Source: Aquarana catesbeiana (Eukaryota; Chordata; Amphibia; Anura; Ranidae). Taken from it: a stretch of DNA of 64,000 nucleotides. Under the pieces are notes generated by a model. It had not been told where the DNA came from. It ran no database searches and saw only the letters and a list, made by a program, of their open reading frames with translations. Shown here piece after piece: positions 55,477-64,000 of the stretch (position 1 is its first letter; every line of letters begins with the position of its first letter). The position numbers and the translations under genes were made by a program. The stretch spans positions 166,061,099-166,125,098 of the forward strand of contig NC_133330.1 in assembly GCF_042186555.1 (NCBI RefSeq). The letters run 5' to 3'.

Positions 55477-57123
55477 CTGGCCCTGCCCTGTATTTCAAAG
55501 GGCCATGACGATTTTTCTCCCCTTTTAGTATTAATCAGGTTGTATCTCTGGTATGGCTTTTGGAAGATGATCCCACGTACTTTTGTGAACACTACTCAGC
55601 CTGTTCCCAACGGGTGATAACAGAGTGCGTGGAGTCTGTTCAATCCCTTGTCAGACAGGCAGAATTAAAACTGCAGTTTGTGCAACCAATACTCTCAGCA
55701 TGGTCTGATATGTTGCAATCAGCCTCACCCAACCCACAACAAACCACCTCTGCCATCAGACACCTGCCTGCCCAAATGTCTTTTTCCCCTTCACCCATGG
55801 CAACCTCAGTCGCAGCTCAGTATACCCTGCTTCCCACCAAATACCAATACCCAGTTTCTACTCCTTGCACCTATCCTGCCTTTAACCCACCTTCCTCTTC
55901 TCTGCTGCCTACAATCCCACAAGAACTTCCCCTAGCCTCTTCCCTGCCATATTACAACCCTCCTCTCCAGTCTGTTTCATCCCTTACCTACAGTCCTGCA
56001 GTTACCTACAGGACTTCAGTAGCTAAACCAAAAAAGAGACGGAAGTTGTTTCCAACCCATTTGATCTTGCCAGTAACCCAACCTGCCCCCATATCAGCCA
56101 ACCTGCTCCATCCTGAAGTCCCGGTGCCAGTGTTCCAGCATGAAGTGCCAGTGTTCCAGCCTGAAGTGCCAGTGTTCCAGCCTGAGGTGCCAGTGTTCCA
56201 GCCTGAAGTGCCTGTTTCCTGGTCAGACCAGTGTTCCAGCCTGAAGTGCCAGTGTTCCAGCCTGAGGTGCTTGTTTCTTGTTCTGAAGTTTCTCAGCCTG
56301 AATTCCCGGTGCCTGTTTTCTGGTCTGAAGTCCCGGTGCCTGTTTCCCGGCTGAAGTCCCGTTGCCTGGTTCCTGGTCTGAAGTCCTGGTGCCCATTTCC
56401 CGGTCTGAAGTCCTGATGTCCGTTTTCCCGTCTGAAGTCCTGGTGTCCGTTTCCCGGTCTGAAGTCCCAGTGCCCGTTTTCCGGTCTGAGGTTCCGGTGC
56501 CTGTTTCCTGGTCTGAGGTTCCAGTGCCCGTTTCCTGGTCTGAGGTTCCGGTGCCAATTTCCCAGGCCTGTGGAGCCTGCTGTGCTGCCAGACGACCCGG
56601 AGCCTGCTGCCCTGCCAGATGACCCGGAGCCTGCTGCCCTGCCAGATGACCCGGAGCCTGCTGCCCTGCCAGATGACCTGGAGCCTGCTGCCCTGCCAGA
56701 CGACCCGTAGCCTGCTGCTCTGCCAGAGGACCCAGAGCCTGCTATCCAACCTGATGTGCCTCTGTCTGCTGCCCAGCCTGATGTTCCTCTGTCTGCTGCC
56801 CAGCCTGAAGTGCCTCTGTCTGCTGCCCGGCCTGATGTGCCCCTGTCTGCTTCCCAGCTTGATGTGCCTGCTACCCAGCTTGATGTGCCTGCTGCCCAGC
56901 TTGATGTGCCCGTGCCTGCTGCCCAGCTTGATGTGCCTGTGCCTGCTGCCCAGCTCGATGTACCTGCTGCCCAGCTTGATGTGCCTGCTGCCCAGCTTGA
57001 TGTACTCATGCCTGCTGCCCAGCTCGAGGTTCCTGTGCTTGCTACCCAATTTGACGTGCCCGCTGCCAAGCTTATGTCTATGGCTGCTGGCCAGCTTGAG
57101 GTGCCCGTTGCCCAGCCTGATGT
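55477..57123 (+). pseudogene. gag-like region of the LTR element with heptad coding repeats
   Basis: After the L1 target duplication the frame resumes with shifts. 55560-56354 is open and encodes a 264-residue segment: a hydrophobic region rich in Ser/Pro/Gln, KPKKRRK (a basic patch), then repeats of PEVPVFQ. Further repeat blocks in changing frames follow, built on 21-bp DNA units such as CCTGCTGCCCAGCTTGATGTG (residue pattern AAQLDVP). Repeats resume after the next insertion at 58802-58940. I recognise no catalytic domain. Frame changes within the repeat make one continuous product unlikely in this copy. Confidence 0.55.
56110..57123 (+). repeat. Coding minisatellite, 21-bp and 36-bp related units
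   Basis: Units based on CCAGTGTTCCAGCCTGAAG, GGTCTGAAGTCCCGGTGCC, CAGATGACCCGGAGCCTGCTG and CCCAGCTTGATGTGCCTGCTG succeed each other as four blocks. Period changes between blocks explain why several frames are open on both strands. Confidence 0.85.
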
Positions 57124-58801
57124 CTAGAGGAAGGGGTTAATTAACAGAGAGTTAACAAGGAGGGCGGGACTTTGTGTGAAGCATGTGGTAGCAAGAAAGA
57201 TAATTGGGTGAACATATAAGGATATTTGTTAATAATAATTTATTATGAGCTAAATTGTAACCATACATGATTCTGGTAATAAAGGTATAGGTAACAAACG
57301 TAATGCATCTTGCCACATAGCACAATACATACATATATACATGTAACAATAATAACAATAGGTGAGATAGTAACAACAAAATTGGTTTCTCATGAAATAG
57401 CCACACAAAATATCCTAGTTCACCACATGGAAGATAGGTTAAGAATGATTCGTACATAATGCCTACAGGACCTACGGCCTCGCTGGACCTGTTGGGTTTG
57501 TGAACTAGTACCTTGGATAGTCAGGTAAAATTGATAAGGACACGGCAACCAGTAGCTCTACACGTTTCGTGGCTAAAAGTGCCACTCGTCAGGAGCATGC
57601 GCGTGTGGGATCTGTAAATAAATGATTGTGGAAATGAGCAAAAAAATAAAAAATAAGAAGGTTAGGGTAGGAGGTAGAATGTAGGACCTCATAAACCAAG
57701 GTTTACTTGTAGAAGTTGAATGTATCAATGGTGTAGTGGCAAGGCATCACAAGCAGTCCGGGGGGGATCTCCCACCGGGAGCTGAGGCGGACAGCCCAGC
57801 TTGAATATAAGGGGCGACATCCAGGGCAGGCACGGCAGTGGGAACCTTCAGGGGGATAAGTGAACAAAATGGTGAGCGAGAAAAAAGAGGGGGGGGGGAA
57901 GAGGGGGGAAGGGGAAGAAGAGGGGGGGGGAAGGAGGAATGGAAGGAAAGGAGGGGAGGATAGGAAAAGGAGGGGGGGAAGAAAAGAAAAGGAGGGGGTA
58001 AAGAAGAAGGTGGATGGAAGGGAGAGAGAAGGAACAGTGAAGAAAAGAAAGAGGGGAAGAAAAGAGAGAAAAGGGGGAGGGAGAGGGGGAGTGAAGGAAG
58101 AGGGGTTGAAAGAACGGGGCCCGTGCTGGTGAAGGACAAAGAAACAAGCAGGAAACCACAAGGTAGCCTGAGATGAGGTGGAAGGAGAGAGTGAAAAAAA
58201 TGTGAAGTGATGGAGGACATAGTGACAAGAGTGGGGGTGAGGGGAAGTGAAGGCAGGGAGTGAAACCATGAGTAGTGAGGTTGATGAGGCCAAACTGATA
58301 GTGATGATCCAAATAACATTACCAGTGAAAATAGGGAACCCAACATGGGTGCCGGAGGAAAGAAACACGTGGTGACTGGTGAGTGAAGAGTCCCAAATGT
58401 CGGACCTCCTCCCCGTGATAACGTCCCTAAATAGCCAAATGCAGGGAGGTCCACCAATGCCATGCCATGAGACAAGGGGAGGGGCGCTGCGCCCCGGGCA
58501 GCCGGAAGCTCCGGCCATCCGACAAACAGCTGATTCCCCTGTTGTCCACGAGTGTGGAGTACACAGCTTGTGCGTAATGGCGTCTGAGCGACGCCACACG
58601 CACAGTGTGATATGCATGGCATTGACATGCGTTGATGGCACCTCCGAGAGAGCGGGGGGAGGTAGGAGGCCTGCAAGGCATGTCACAGCTCCCGGAAAAA
58701 GAGATGCACCCAGACGATGCAGGCAGCCATGCCAGTTTCACCATCAATGTTGATAAAACCGCCAATGGTCAATTTAACGGTATTAACTGTTAAGGTACAT
58801 A
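57124..58801 (-). mobile_element. 1.7-kb unassigned insertion, Penelope-like motif
   Basis: AGCCTGATGT occurs on both sides (57114-57123 and 58802-58811), and the gag repeat resumes after it, so this is an insertion; the duplication may partly reflect the repeat itself. On the minus strand it contains CTGACGAGTGGCAC with GCCACGAAACGTG, a motif common in the long noncoding parts of frog Penelope-like elements. It includes a 250-bp purine tract. No convincing gene; long minus-strand frames are pyrimidine-tract artefacts. Confidence 0.45.
57875..58130. repeat. Polypurine tract with many G runs
   Basis: Nearly all bases from 57875 to 58110 on the plus strand are A or G, with repeated GGGGGG and GGAGGGGG runs. 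Frames through it are low-complexity and not genes. Confidence 0.9.
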
Positions 58802-58978
58802 AGCCTGATGTGTCGCTGCCCGCTGCCCAGCCTGAGGTGCCTCTGCCCGTTGCCTGGTTTAAAGCCTTGGACCTTCCACATGCCCAGCTTGATGTGACTC
58901 TGCCCGCTGCTTGGCTTGATGCCATGGACTTGTCAGCTAGTTAGAGCATCCGGAGGCCGCTCCTTTGAGGGTGGGTAC

Positions 58979-59681
58979 TGTCAGGAAAGGTTCCATCCGC
59001 TGATGTCTCTGTCAGGCATTTGGCGCGCAGTACTGATGTCCACCAGCGGGTGTCTCCTGGCAGTTCCAGACTTTCTCCTGATGTGGTATTATTTGATCTT
59101 TGGGCCACAGTACTGGTGCCTACCAGCGGATAGTTCCTGGCAATGTGAGGCCGACATCATCTCCTGCGATCAGGCATCACCTGAGTCTGATTGCAGGAGA
59201 TGTGTATAAATACTCGGCAGACACACACACACACCTTGCCTTGGTATCTTTCCTTGTGCCCTGACCTGAACCTGAGAGCTCTGTATCTGTACCTGATCCT
59301 GTTCCTGTTCCTGTCTGTTTACCTGAACCCTGAGCCTTGTACCTGTACCCATCCCTCCTGTGATCCTGTTATCCTTACCTTTGTCCTTTAGCCTGATCCA
59401 TCCATCCTCTCCTTGTCCTGTTTGTTCCCTATCCCCAGCTGCTGACCCCCATTGACAACCCTTGCCTGGCTCCCTTTACGATTCCAGTATTCCCCATTAT
59501 ATGTATATATTTATCTGTTACTATTGTTATTGATGGGTTTCTGTTTGTGGTTTATTGGTTGCACATTGAATTATATTGGAGGTGGTTGTGTTTATTCACT
59601 TATCTTAATAAATCATTATATTTCACTTTGGGTTTCCTCTGTTGCAGTCCACACAGTTCTGGTCTTATCCGATACGTGACA
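58979..59681 (+). repeat. 3' LTR
   Basis: Begins TGTCAGGAAAGGTTCC and ends GATACGTGACA; matches 45979-46694. Contains GTGTATAAATACTC near 59201 as a TATA-like element and AATAAATCATTATA near 59608 as a likely polyadenylation signal. Confidence 0.82.
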
Positions 59682-60689
59682 AGCCAGTTAAAGTAGTGCA
59701 GTGCTGAATAGCAAAAAATGCTTTGGCCATGAAGGCAGTGAAACCTTCCGAAGGTCAAGTGCTTAAGCAAGCATTTATACTTAGCCACTATGGCAGAGGA
59801 AGAGCGAGGCATATTTTATTGAAATAAAAACAAATCAGTTTATCATGTCACAGTCAAGAGTACAGAAACGTAACAGAACATTTTTTTCTTAGTTCATAGA
59901 TCTAAACAATTGCAAAAACTTGATGCAGACTTCTTGAAGCCTTTTGCTATTCCACTATTCCAAAAGGTAAACATTAGGCAGATTACATGTAAAAAGAAAT
60001 AAATAAATAGAAATTTTAGAAATTTTTTAGCTATTTTCTGTCTAAGTCTGAGGACTGAAAAATTAACAGTTTTGAAGGACACAATTCAAGGCAGTTTTGC
60101 AGCACAGTTTTTAAGCCTGTATGGACAGGCTGCAATTTATGAGCGATTGAACTGCCATTTAGCATATGTAAAAAAAAAAAAAAATTTATGTCTTTTTTTG
60201 GACACTGATGATAGAAATAGCATACAGGTCTGCACCACAGCTAGAGAGCATTTTTAAACATACCACAATTACTTAGAGATTGAGCAGGCATTTAGCATCT
60301 GTAAAAAAATATTTGTGTCTTTTTTTTAGAACACTGAAAATGAATAATACAGATTTGCATCACAGCTAAAAAGCCTATATGGATAGGCCACAATTTCTGA
60401 GAGATTAAACAGGCATTTAGCATCCATACATTTTAAGGAATAATAGAGCTTTGAAGGCTGAAAAACAGAATGGTTGGAGGGACATCTTTAAAGCCTTTAT
60501 TGAATAGGTCACAATTTTTGAAAGGAGAGAAAAAAATCAGATTACACTTAGAAATCTTGCTTAAGGTGAATGTAGCGGTATCAGTGCACTTGTGACAGAA
60601 ACAATTGAGTACTGTTTGTGATACTTTTTTGTTTGCACTAACATACAATTTTTAAGGACAAGGACAAAGACTAAAATGTTTGTCTTTGT
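59682..60689. other. Unassigned AT-rich region with degenerate 130-bp repeats
   Basis: The motif AGCCTGTATGGACAGGC ... GGCATTTAGCATNNGTAAA recurs about every 130 bp (near 60112, 60240, 60370 and 60490) with strong divergence. No supportable coding sequence is seen. It may be flanking DNA of the LTR insertion or another decayed element. Confidence 0.45.
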
Positions 60690-61548
60690 TTAATTGCTTG
60701 CCGACCAGCCGCTGTTGTTATACGGCGGCAGGTTGGCTCTCCTGCATGAATCTCCGTAGCTGTTTGCGGAGGGAGCATGCCCGCGGGCTGCTCGCTGCGG
60801 GAGTGTGCCCACAGGTTGAGCGGACTCGATGTCCACCGGCGACCCGCAATCACCTAGTACAGAGGCAGAACAGGGATCTGCCTTTGTAAACAAGGCGAAT
60901 ACTCGTTCTGACATTGGACATTACAGAGATCTACTGTTCCCAGTCATCAGGAACAGTAATCACTGTCATGTCCCTGGCAGCCCATCCCCCCTAGAGTTAG
61001 AACACACCCAGGGAGCACAGTTAACCCCTTGATCGCCCCCTAGTGTTAACCCCTTCCCTGCCAGTGTCATTTTTACATTGATCGGTGCATTTTTATAGCA
61101 CTGATCAATGTAATAATGTCACTGGTCCCCAAAAAGTGTCATTTGGGGTCTAAATTGGTCCGCCGCAATGTCGCAGTCCTGCTAAAAATTGCAGATTGCC
61201 ATTATTACTAGTACAAACAATAAACAAAAATAAAAGTCCCATAATCTATCCCATAGTTTGTAGACGCGATAACTTTTTTGCAAACCAATCAATATACGCC
61301 TATTTGGATTTTTTTTACCAAAAATATGTAAAAGAATATATATTGATGAATATATATAAACTGATGAATACATTTATTTTTTTATATTTCTTTTGGATAT
61401 GTATTATAGCAAAAAGTAATAAAGTGGGGAAAAAAAGGACGTAAATTTTGTTTGGGTACAACGTTGCAACGTTGAAATTTTCAATTAAAGCAACGCAGTG
61501 CCGTATCCCAAAAAATGGCCTGATCATTAAGGGGGCTGAAGTGGTTAA
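60690..61548. mobile_element. piggyBac-like MITE 2
   Basis: TTAA at 60690-60693 and 61545-61548 flanks an 850-bp sequence whose left end (TTGCTTGCCGACCAGCCG) resembles the leader end of piggyBac A (TTAACCACTTGCCGACCGCC) and whose right end (GGCTGAAGTGG) resembles its other end (CCACTTCAGCC reversed). No transposase. It looks like an internally deleted derivative of the same family. Confidence 0.85.
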
Positions 61549-62224
61549 AGACCAAAGATGAAAAAAATTTGAGGCACAGTTATTAAAGTGGAGTTCCACC
61601 CAAAAGTGGAACTTCCGCTCATTTGTTTCCTCCCCCCTCCGGGGGGGATTGATTGGTGGGTATGCCCACCATTAGAATACCGCCCCTCATCCACCTACTT
61701 CTAAAAATGGGCATACATGCACCATTTTTTTTTAACTGTGGTGGTGAAATCACCTCCTACAGCTCTGGAGTCGCTGATTTACGTATCGTGGGAGCAAACG
61801 CTGTTGCTGTCAAGATAAATAAATCAGTGCTGCAGCTGAATGTTGTACCTGCTAAGCAAATGATGGTTAACAATAAAAGAAAGTACCTGCAAAGCAAATA
61901 CAATAAAACATAGTAAGAATAAAACATTTTTTAACGCAATCTGTGCCTAAAAAATATATGCCGAAGCATGGGGGCAATCCGCCCCTAATGTTAGGAGCAA
62001 ATCGCTCCTCCACCCCTGTGCCCATGCTTCAGCATATATGCTCTTTTTTTTTACTGTGGTGGTGAAATCACCACCGACAGCGCTGGAGTCGTGGCTTTAC
62101 GTATCGTGGGAGCAAACGCTGTTGCTGTCAAGATAAATAAATCAGTGCTGCAGCTGAATGGGCGTACCTGCTAAGCAATTGATGGATAACAATAAAACAA
62201 AGTAACATTACAGTATAACAGTAA

Positions 62225-62650
62225 TGCTCCGTACACGTGATAGGATTTTCCGATGGAAAATGTTCGATGGGAGCTTGTTGTCGGAAATTCTGACCGTGTG
62301 TAGGCTCCATTGGACATTTTCCATCAGAATTTCTGTCACACAAAATTGCGATCTGGATCTCAAATTTTCCGACAACAAAATCCGTTCTCGTAAATTCCGA
62401 TCGTATGTACACAATTCTGACACACAACGTTCCTTGCATGCTCGGAATCAAGCAGAAGAGCCGCACTGGCTATTGAACTTCATTTTTCTCAGCTCGTCAT
62501 ACATGTTGTACGTCACCGTGTTCTTGATGTTCGGAATTTCTGACAAGATTTGTGTGACCGTGTGTATGCAAGACAAGTTTGAGCCAACATCCATCGGAAA
62601 AAAAAAACATGGATTTTGTTGTCGGAAAATTCTATCGTGTGTACAGGGCA
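62225..62650. mobile_element. Harbinger MITE 2
   Basis: The ends TGCTCCGTACACGTG and TGTGTACAGGGCA are flanked by TAA on both sides (62222-62224 and 62651-62653). The interior resembles MITE 1. The pre-insertion sequence is visible in piggyBac A around 5401-5440. Confidence 0.92.
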
Positions 62651-62978
62651 TAAGACTGACCATGCAAAGCAAATACAATTAAACATAGTAAAAATAAAAC
62701 AGAGAGAAAACAATAGATATAGAACAATAGTGAGCAAACAATAGAGTGAACATAAGAGAGAGAACAATAGAGAAAGAGAAGAAAAATAAAACCACTATTT
62801 TTGGCTTTTTTATTTTATATTTTTTTTGTGTTTTTGTGTGTGTGTGGTTTTTTTTCTTCACTTTTTTCACTTTTATAAAAACTGTAAACTGAACATTGCA
62901 GATTACGGTCTCTCAAAATGTGATCTTTCGAGACACTGTGTTAGTGTGCCCTAGGACTGTGTAGTGCTATGCCTTACG

Positions 62979-63226
62979 CTAATACTCCACTAGTGTGTGG
63001 TAGTGTTTGAAACAGTCACCGATTCTTTGGGTAGGGGTACCAGGGAGGACATACGGAAAATGCCTCTCATGCAGCCACCTCACTGCATTTGCGTTGGGAA
63101 GGTGGGCCATAACACCATCTGGAAACAGAAGTGCTGTGACGATCTCTTCCTGGAATTTGAATAAGGATCTTGTCTGTCCTGAAGCTTTGTATAGGACAAA
63201 AGCATTCAGCAGAGCCAATTGAAATA
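62979..63226 (-). pseudogene. piggyBac C transposase C-terminal part
   Basis: Minus-strand reading gives FQLALLNAFVLYKASGQTRS, then LHERHFPYVLPGTPTQR joined directly to IGDCFKHYHTLVEY. Compared with copy A, the segment carrying the first cysteines of the terminal finger is deleted (after PTQR). The 63912-64000 segment (MDLNNQLLAPYLIARKARCW) is the part immediately upstream, now separated by the 685-bp insertion. In-frame elsewhere, but the deleted finger suggests a non-functional protein. Confidence 0.85.
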
Positions 63227-63360
63227 CCGTATTTATCGGCGTATAACACGCACCGGCGTATAACACGCACCCCAATTTAGGAGGGAATTTTAAGGAAAAA
63301 AAACTTTTAGGAGGGAAGTTGAAGGGAAAAAAACTTACATTTAAATGCCCTTCATTGCAG

Positions 63361-63550
63361 CCTTGTCAGTGCAGCCATGTCAGTGCAGCCTTGTCAGTGC
63401 AGCCTTGTCAGTGCAGCCTTGTCAGTGCAGCCTTGTCAGTGCAGCCTTCCCCAGTGCAGCCTTCCCCAGTGCAGCCTTGTCAGTGCAGCCTTGTCAGTGC
63501 AGCCTTCCCCAGTGCAGCCTTGTCAGTGCAGCCTTCCCCAGTGCAGCCTT
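63361..63550. repeat. 14-bp minisatellite
   Basis: About a dozen copies of CAGTGCAGCCTTGT with a variant CCCCAGTGCAGCCTT. Open in several frames because of its composition; not a gene. Confidence 0.92.
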
Positions 63551-63555
63551 GTCAC

Positions 63556-63792
63556 CGCGATTTGAAAATGGCGCCGCCGGAGCCGAAGTACACAGAGCCG
63601 GTCCCCGGGTCTTTCCGGCGGCTCTCGTTTACTTTCGGCTCCACTCGTAGTCCCGAGCGGAGCTATCCGAGTAGGTTCGGATAGCTCCGCTCGGGACTAC
63701 GATTGGAGCCGAAAGTAAACGAGAGCCGCCGGAAAGAGCCGAGGACCGGCTCTGTGTACTTCGGCTCCGGCGGCGCCATTTTCAAATCGCGG
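63556..63792. repeat. Near-perfect inverted repeat with about 115-bp arms
   Basis: The left arm starts CCGCGATTTGAAAATGGCGC and ends GGAGCTATCCGA. The right arm is its complement with very few mismatches, and the loop is only about 6 bases (GTAGGT). It is GC-rich, in contrast to its surroundings. Confidence 0.93.
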
Positions 63793-64000
63793 TCCGCGAT
63801 TTTGAAATTTGGACAGCTCGGGATCGGCGGGGATCGGCGTATAACACGCACCTGCGACTTTCCCCTGATTTTAAGGGGAAAAAAGTGCGTGTTATACGCC
63901 GATAAATACGGTAAGTATATAGACACTTTTTTGTACCAGCATCTGGCCTTACGGGCAATTAGGTACGGCGCCAACAACTGGTTGTTGAGGTCCATCCCTC

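Larger units (their letters stand above)
45979..59681 (+). mobile_element. LTR retrotransposon, heavily interrupted
   Basis: Direct repeats of about 0.7 kb (45979-46694 and 58979-59681) begin TGTCAGGAAAGG. The right one ends ACGTGACA, and ATCCA / AGCCA flank them as a 5-bp duplication with one mismatch. A purine-rich GAGGGTGGG precedes the 3' LTR. The interior keeps only a gag-like region with a long coding repeat; I saw no polymerase motifs. It hosts an L1-like LINE (46944-55462) and a 1.7-kb unassigned insertion (57124-58801). Confidence 0.75.
63227..63911. mobile_element. TA-flanked element with 27-bp perfect ends and a giant hairpin
   Basis: Perfect 27-bp inverted ends start CCGTATTTATCGGCGTATAA. 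TA precedes and follows; the empty site GAAATAAGTATA is seen in piggyBac A at 6410-6421. Inside are a second copy of part of the end sequence (63254-63270 and about 63829-63852), a 14-bp minisatellite (63361-63550, CAGTGCAGCCTTGT) and a near-perfect hairpin (63556-63792). No transposase. TA duplication is consistent with Tc1/mariner-type or other TA-targeting transposases; I cannot name the family. Confidence 0.88.
61648..64000 (-). mobile_element. piggyBac transposon C, partial, runs off the window
   Basis: Homology to piggyBac A starts near GGTGGGTATGCCCACCATTA (61654 against 5075) and continues through the 220-bp blocks, then the 3' end of the transposase (62979-63226 and 63912-64000). Insertions are a Harbinger MITE (62225-62650) and a TA-flanked element (63227-63911). 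The rest lies beyond 64000. Confidence 0.85.

Noticed and set aside
56006..57069. Minus-strand frames of 258 and 347 codons opposite the gag-like repeat
   Set aside because: These are shadow frames of a 21-bp tandem repeat; the plus-strand reading is the one linked to the upstream gag-like segment.
57703..58686. Two long minus-strand open frames (over 300 codons)
   Set aside because: They run through the polypyrimidine complement of a purine tract, which lacks stop codons by composition. No domain or conserved frame is visible.
63361..63550. CRISPR-like regular repeat
   Set aside because: 14-bp head-to-tail units without unique spacers, in a vertebrate transposon; this is a minisatellite.

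Overview
The window is anonymous, repeat-saturated vertebrate DNA. I found no host gene exon, rRNA, CRISPR or bacterial feature. The repeat mix points to an anuran amphibian with a large genome, probably a ranid-type frog: a long TTAA-flanked piggyBac family, several Tc1 families, BED-finger hAT elements with GGGATGAGC ends, Harbinger elements ending TGCCCYGTACACAC, Penelope-like and CR1 LINEs, and a V-SINE. The species call is inference.

Layout. 1-14042: hAT transposase remains invaded by a second hAT copy. That copy contains a Tc1 element, and the Tc1 contains a 7.5-kb piggyBac element with an apparently intact 654-residue transposase. 14042-15985: a 5'-truncated Harbinger copy carrying a small hAT MITE. 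16040-16473: a Harbinger MITE. 16486-26560: Penelope-like remains whose (TA)n tract received a young 5-kb LTR element (no polymerase, zinc-knuckle protein) and a Tc1 that itself holds a hAT MITE. 26561-31354: Tc1 remnant, AT microsatellites, an unassigned TATA-bearing block and a piggyBac-like MITE. 31355-45978: an old plus-strand copy of the same piggyBac family, split by a 9.3-kb hAT (33064-42369) that has an inverted core and carries CR1, V-SINE and Tc1 insertions, and by a 1.1-kb foldback. 45979-59681: an LTR retrotransposon holding an L1-like LINE, which holds a complete 6.8-kb Harbinger (47830-54616). 59682-64000: unassigned DNA, a piggyBac MITE and a third piggyBac copy cut by a Harbinger MITE and by a TA-flanked element with a near-perfect hairpin.

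The most interesting unit is the Harbinger at 47830-54616. Besides its transposase (catalytically broken here) it has two apparently intact spliced genes: a Myb/SANT-like DNA-binding protein of 202 residues (minus strand) and a MADF-domain protein of 303 residues (plus strand). They are transcribed away from a shared GC-rich promoter. The 3' UTR of the MADF gene contains an inverted copy of its own MADF exon, so its mRNA could fold into a hairpin of about 150 bp. The same design appears in the second Harbinger copy at 14042-15985, so it is older than both copies. The nested insertions give internally verifiable target-site duplications and several pre-insertion (empty) sites within the window.
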